Assembly: GCA_023426855.1 (NCBI GenBank)
Contig: JAEZBU010000131.1
Location: 1 to 7,252 of the forward strand
Reading direction: 5' to 3'
Source: Pseudomonadota bacterium
GTDB taxonomy: Bacteria > Pseudomonadota > Alphaproteobacteria > Rhizobiales > Hyphomicrobiaceae
Length of the DNA stretch: 7,252 nucleotides
In this document: in pieces, positions 5,847 through 7,252 of the stretch
Numbering within the stretch: the first letter of the stretch is position 1
How the letters are laid out: each line of letters opens with the position of its first letter
Program-made: the position numbers and the translations under genes
Notes under the pieces: generated by a model
The model's database searches: none
What the model saw: only the letters and a program-made list of their open reading frames with translations
Told to the model about the DNA's origin: nothing

Positions 5847-6326
5847 ATGTTCGATATCGTCTTGCCGTCGGTGCTGATCGGCATCGGCGCCACTGCCTTG
5901 ATGGACGTCTGGGCGATCGTCTTGAACCGCGGCTTTGGAATACCTGCGCCGAATTGGGGGATGGTCGGGCGCTGGTTCTGTCATTTGACGACGGGCAAGG
6001 TGTTCCACGACGATATCGCCAAGGCAATTCCCTACAGCAACGAGCGGGCCGTCGGCTGGATCGCCCATTACGCGATCGGGATCATTTACGCCGCTGCGCT
6101 GATCGTTTGGCAGGGCGCTGCATGGCTCGCCTCGCCGACGTTTCTGCCGGCGTGGATCGTTGGCATCGTGACGGTCGGCGCGGGCTGGTTTCTGCTGCAG
6201 CCGGGCATGGGTGCAGGCTGGGCGGCCTCGAAGCGGCCTAACGCTATGCAGATCCGCATGCTCAATCTGCTGACCCACACGGTTTTTGCTGCCGGGCTCT
6301 ACGGCACGGCGCTGCTGATCCGCTGA
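5847..6326 (+). CDS. DUF2938 family membrane protein
   Basis: A 159-residue integral membrane protein that I recognise as DUF2938, a family of unknown function common in proteobacteria. Recognisable stretches: GIGATALMDVWAIVLNRGFGIP (12-33), NWGMVGRWFCHL (36-47), the conserved HDDIAKAIP (54-62), ERAVGWIAHYAIGIIYAAALI (66-86), a mid-chain LLQPGMGAGWAASKRP (116-131) and the closing LLTHTVFAAGLYGTALL (141-157). Four membrane helices are likely, with invariant-looking His46, His54, His74 and His144 and Asp20 that could matter for function. The length is normal for the family. ATG 5847 has a good ribosome binding site. It is 141 bases from the MgtC-like gene, with hairpins between, so it is probably a separate transcript. 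Its stop is 18 bases from the convergent TRAP stop. No function is claimed. Confidence 0.85.
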   Translation: MFDIVLPSVLIGIGATALMDVWAIVLNRGFGIPAPNWGMVGRWFCHLTTGKVFHDDIAKAIPYSNERAVGWIAHYAIGIIYAAALIVWQGAAWLASPTFLPAWIVGIVTVGAGWFLLQPGMGAGWAASKRPNAMQIRMLNLLTHTVFAAGLYGTALLIR

Positions 6327-6332
6327 GTGCAG

Positions 6333-6357
6333 TGGTGGCCAGAATTACTGGCCACCA
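6333..6357. terminator. Perfect 10-bp hairpin shared by convergent 3' ends
   Basis: TGGTGGCCAG (6333-6342) and CTGGCCACCA (6348-6357) form a perfect 10-pair stem with a 5-base loop AATTA. It begins six bases after the DUF2938 stop, and its loop contains the TAA stop of the opposing TRAP gene, whose last codons form the other arm. Its position suits a bidirectional terminator, but neither side has a T tract. Confidence 0.55.
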
Positions 6358-7252
6358 ACCAGCTGCGGGAGTCCCAGCGATATCGCCGGGATGTACGTTA
6401 CCAGCCCGAGCACAATGACGAGCATGATCAGGAACGGCACCGACGCCTTGATGACGGCGGCGGGCGATGTTTGGCCCATCGAGGCGGTCATGTAGATGAG
6501 CGCACCGACCGGCGGCGTGCACAGCCCGATCACCAGATTGAGCACGATCATCACGCCGAAATGCACCGGGTCCATGCCGATGGCCGTGACCAGCGGCAGG
6601 AACACGGGGACGAGGATGACCAGCGCCGGCAGCGGGTCGAGAAACATGCCGACCGCGAAGAAAAGCAGATTGAGGACGAGCAGCAGCATCCACGGCTGAG
6701 GATCGAGTGCCTTGATCGTCGTCGCGAGCTCCTGGCCGATGCGCTGGTCGGCGATGATCCAGGCGAAGATGGATGAGGCGCCGAGAATGACCATGACGGC
6801 CGCGGTTCCATGCGCGGCCCGCACGAGGGCGTGTCCAATGGCTGTGATGGATAAAGAGCGGAACGCAACGATGCCGATCAGCAAGACGTACACGGCCGCT
6901 ACGGCGCCCGCTTCCGTGGGTGTGAAGATGCCTCCACGGATACCTCCAACGATGATGATCGGTGCGAGGAGGGCCAGTGCCGCCTGGATCGTGGTTTTTC
7001 GGCGCACCTCGCGGGAGGCTTTTTCAGAGCGCGGCAGTTTCAGGCGCCCGGCGCTGAGATAGACAACCATGCTCAGGCCGATGGCGATCAGAATTCCAGG
7101 CCCGATGCCTGCCATGAACATGGCGACGACGGACACGTTTGCCAGCACGGCATAAACGATCATCGGGATCGACGGAGGCAGAATCGGCGCCAGCGTCGCC
7201 GAACATTCGACGAGCGCTGCGGCAAAGCTTCCCGGATAGCCTTCCTTCTTCA
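6345..7252 (-). CDS. TRAP transporter large permease (DctM type), N-terminus outside window
   Basis: The C-terminal 300 or so residues of a DctM-type large membrane subunit of a tripartite ATP-independent periplasmic (TRAP) transporter, which imports organic acids or related solutes using an ion gradient together with a periplasmic binding protein and a small membrane subunit. The frame stays open past the Met at 7161-7163 to the window edge, where it encodes KKEGYPGSFAAALVECSATL and then a PPSIPM motif, the DctM signature region; the true start is therefore beyond 7252 and roughly 120 residues are missing. Later features include PTEAGAVAAVYVLL, FLDPLPALVILVPVFLPL and GLCTPPVGALIYM, all typical of the family, with many hydrophobic helices. 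The partner DctQ and DctP subunits are not in the window and would be expected upstream, to the right. Substrate unknown. Confidence 0.93.
   Translation of the reverse strand, partial: KKEGYPGSFAAALVECSATLAPILPPSIPMIVYAVLANVSVVAMFMAGIGPGILIAIGLSMVVYLSAGRLKLPRSEKASREVRRKTTIQAALALLAPIIIVGGIRGGIFTPTEAGAVAAVYVLLIGIVAFRSLSITAIGHALVRAAHGTAAVMVILGASSIFAWIIADQRIGQELATTIKALDPQPWMLLLVLNLLFFAVGMFLDPLPALVILVPVFLPLVTAIGMDPVHFGVMIVLNLVIGLCTPPVGALIYMTASMGQTSPAAVIKASVPFLIMLVIVLGLVTYIPAISLGLPQLVGGQ

Noticed and set aside
6327..6776. Open frame of 149 codons on the plus strand under the TRAP permease gene
   Set aside because: Highly charged Asp/His/Arg-rich translation typical of the antisense of hydrophobic membrane-protein codons; the TRAP frame carries the real family motifs.

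Overview
The window reads as ordinary chromosomal DNA from a GC-rich bacterium, most likely an alphaproteobacterium of the Bradyrhizobium/Rhodopseudomonas/Afipia type. This rests on the strong G/C bias at third codon positions, the kind of genes present (amidase, paired EamA permeases, a short MgtC-like protein, DUF2938, TRAP permease), and an FNR/FixK-like box ahead of a universal stress gene. The taxonomic call is inference from protein character, not from a marker gene. I see no rRNA, tRNA, CRISPR array, insertion sequence, phage gene or attachment site, and no gene-free stretch longer than about 300 bases.

Layout from left to right: (1) an amidase-signature hydrolase on the + strand, cut off at its N-terminus by the window edge; (2) a single-domain universal stress protein (+) with a GTG start, a good ribosome binding site and an anaerobic-regulator-like palindrome upstream; (3) a metallo-beta-lactamase-fold hydrolase (+), also with a GTG start, preceded by a stem-loop; (4) an EamA/DMT-family permease (-), convergent with the hydrolase; (5) a second, related EamA permease (+), diverging from the first across about 270 bases; (6) a short MgtC/SapB-type membrane protein (+); (7) a DUF2938 membrane protein (+); (8) the C-terminal two-thirds of a TRAP-transporter large permease (-), convergent with DUF2938 and running off the right edge.

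The genes do not form one evident pathway. Five of the eight products are integral membrane proteins, three of them likely small-molecule transporters or exporters, and most genes look singly transcribed, with gaps of 80 to 270 bases or changes of strand between neighbours. I did not find a convincing new multi-gene system. The observations most worth checking are regulatory: the FNR/FixK-like box before the stress gene, the perfect 10-bp hairpin shared by the convergent DUF2938 and TRAP 3' ends, the leader stem-loop and extended Shine-Dalgarno of the hydrolase gene, and the divergent pair of EamA paralogues.
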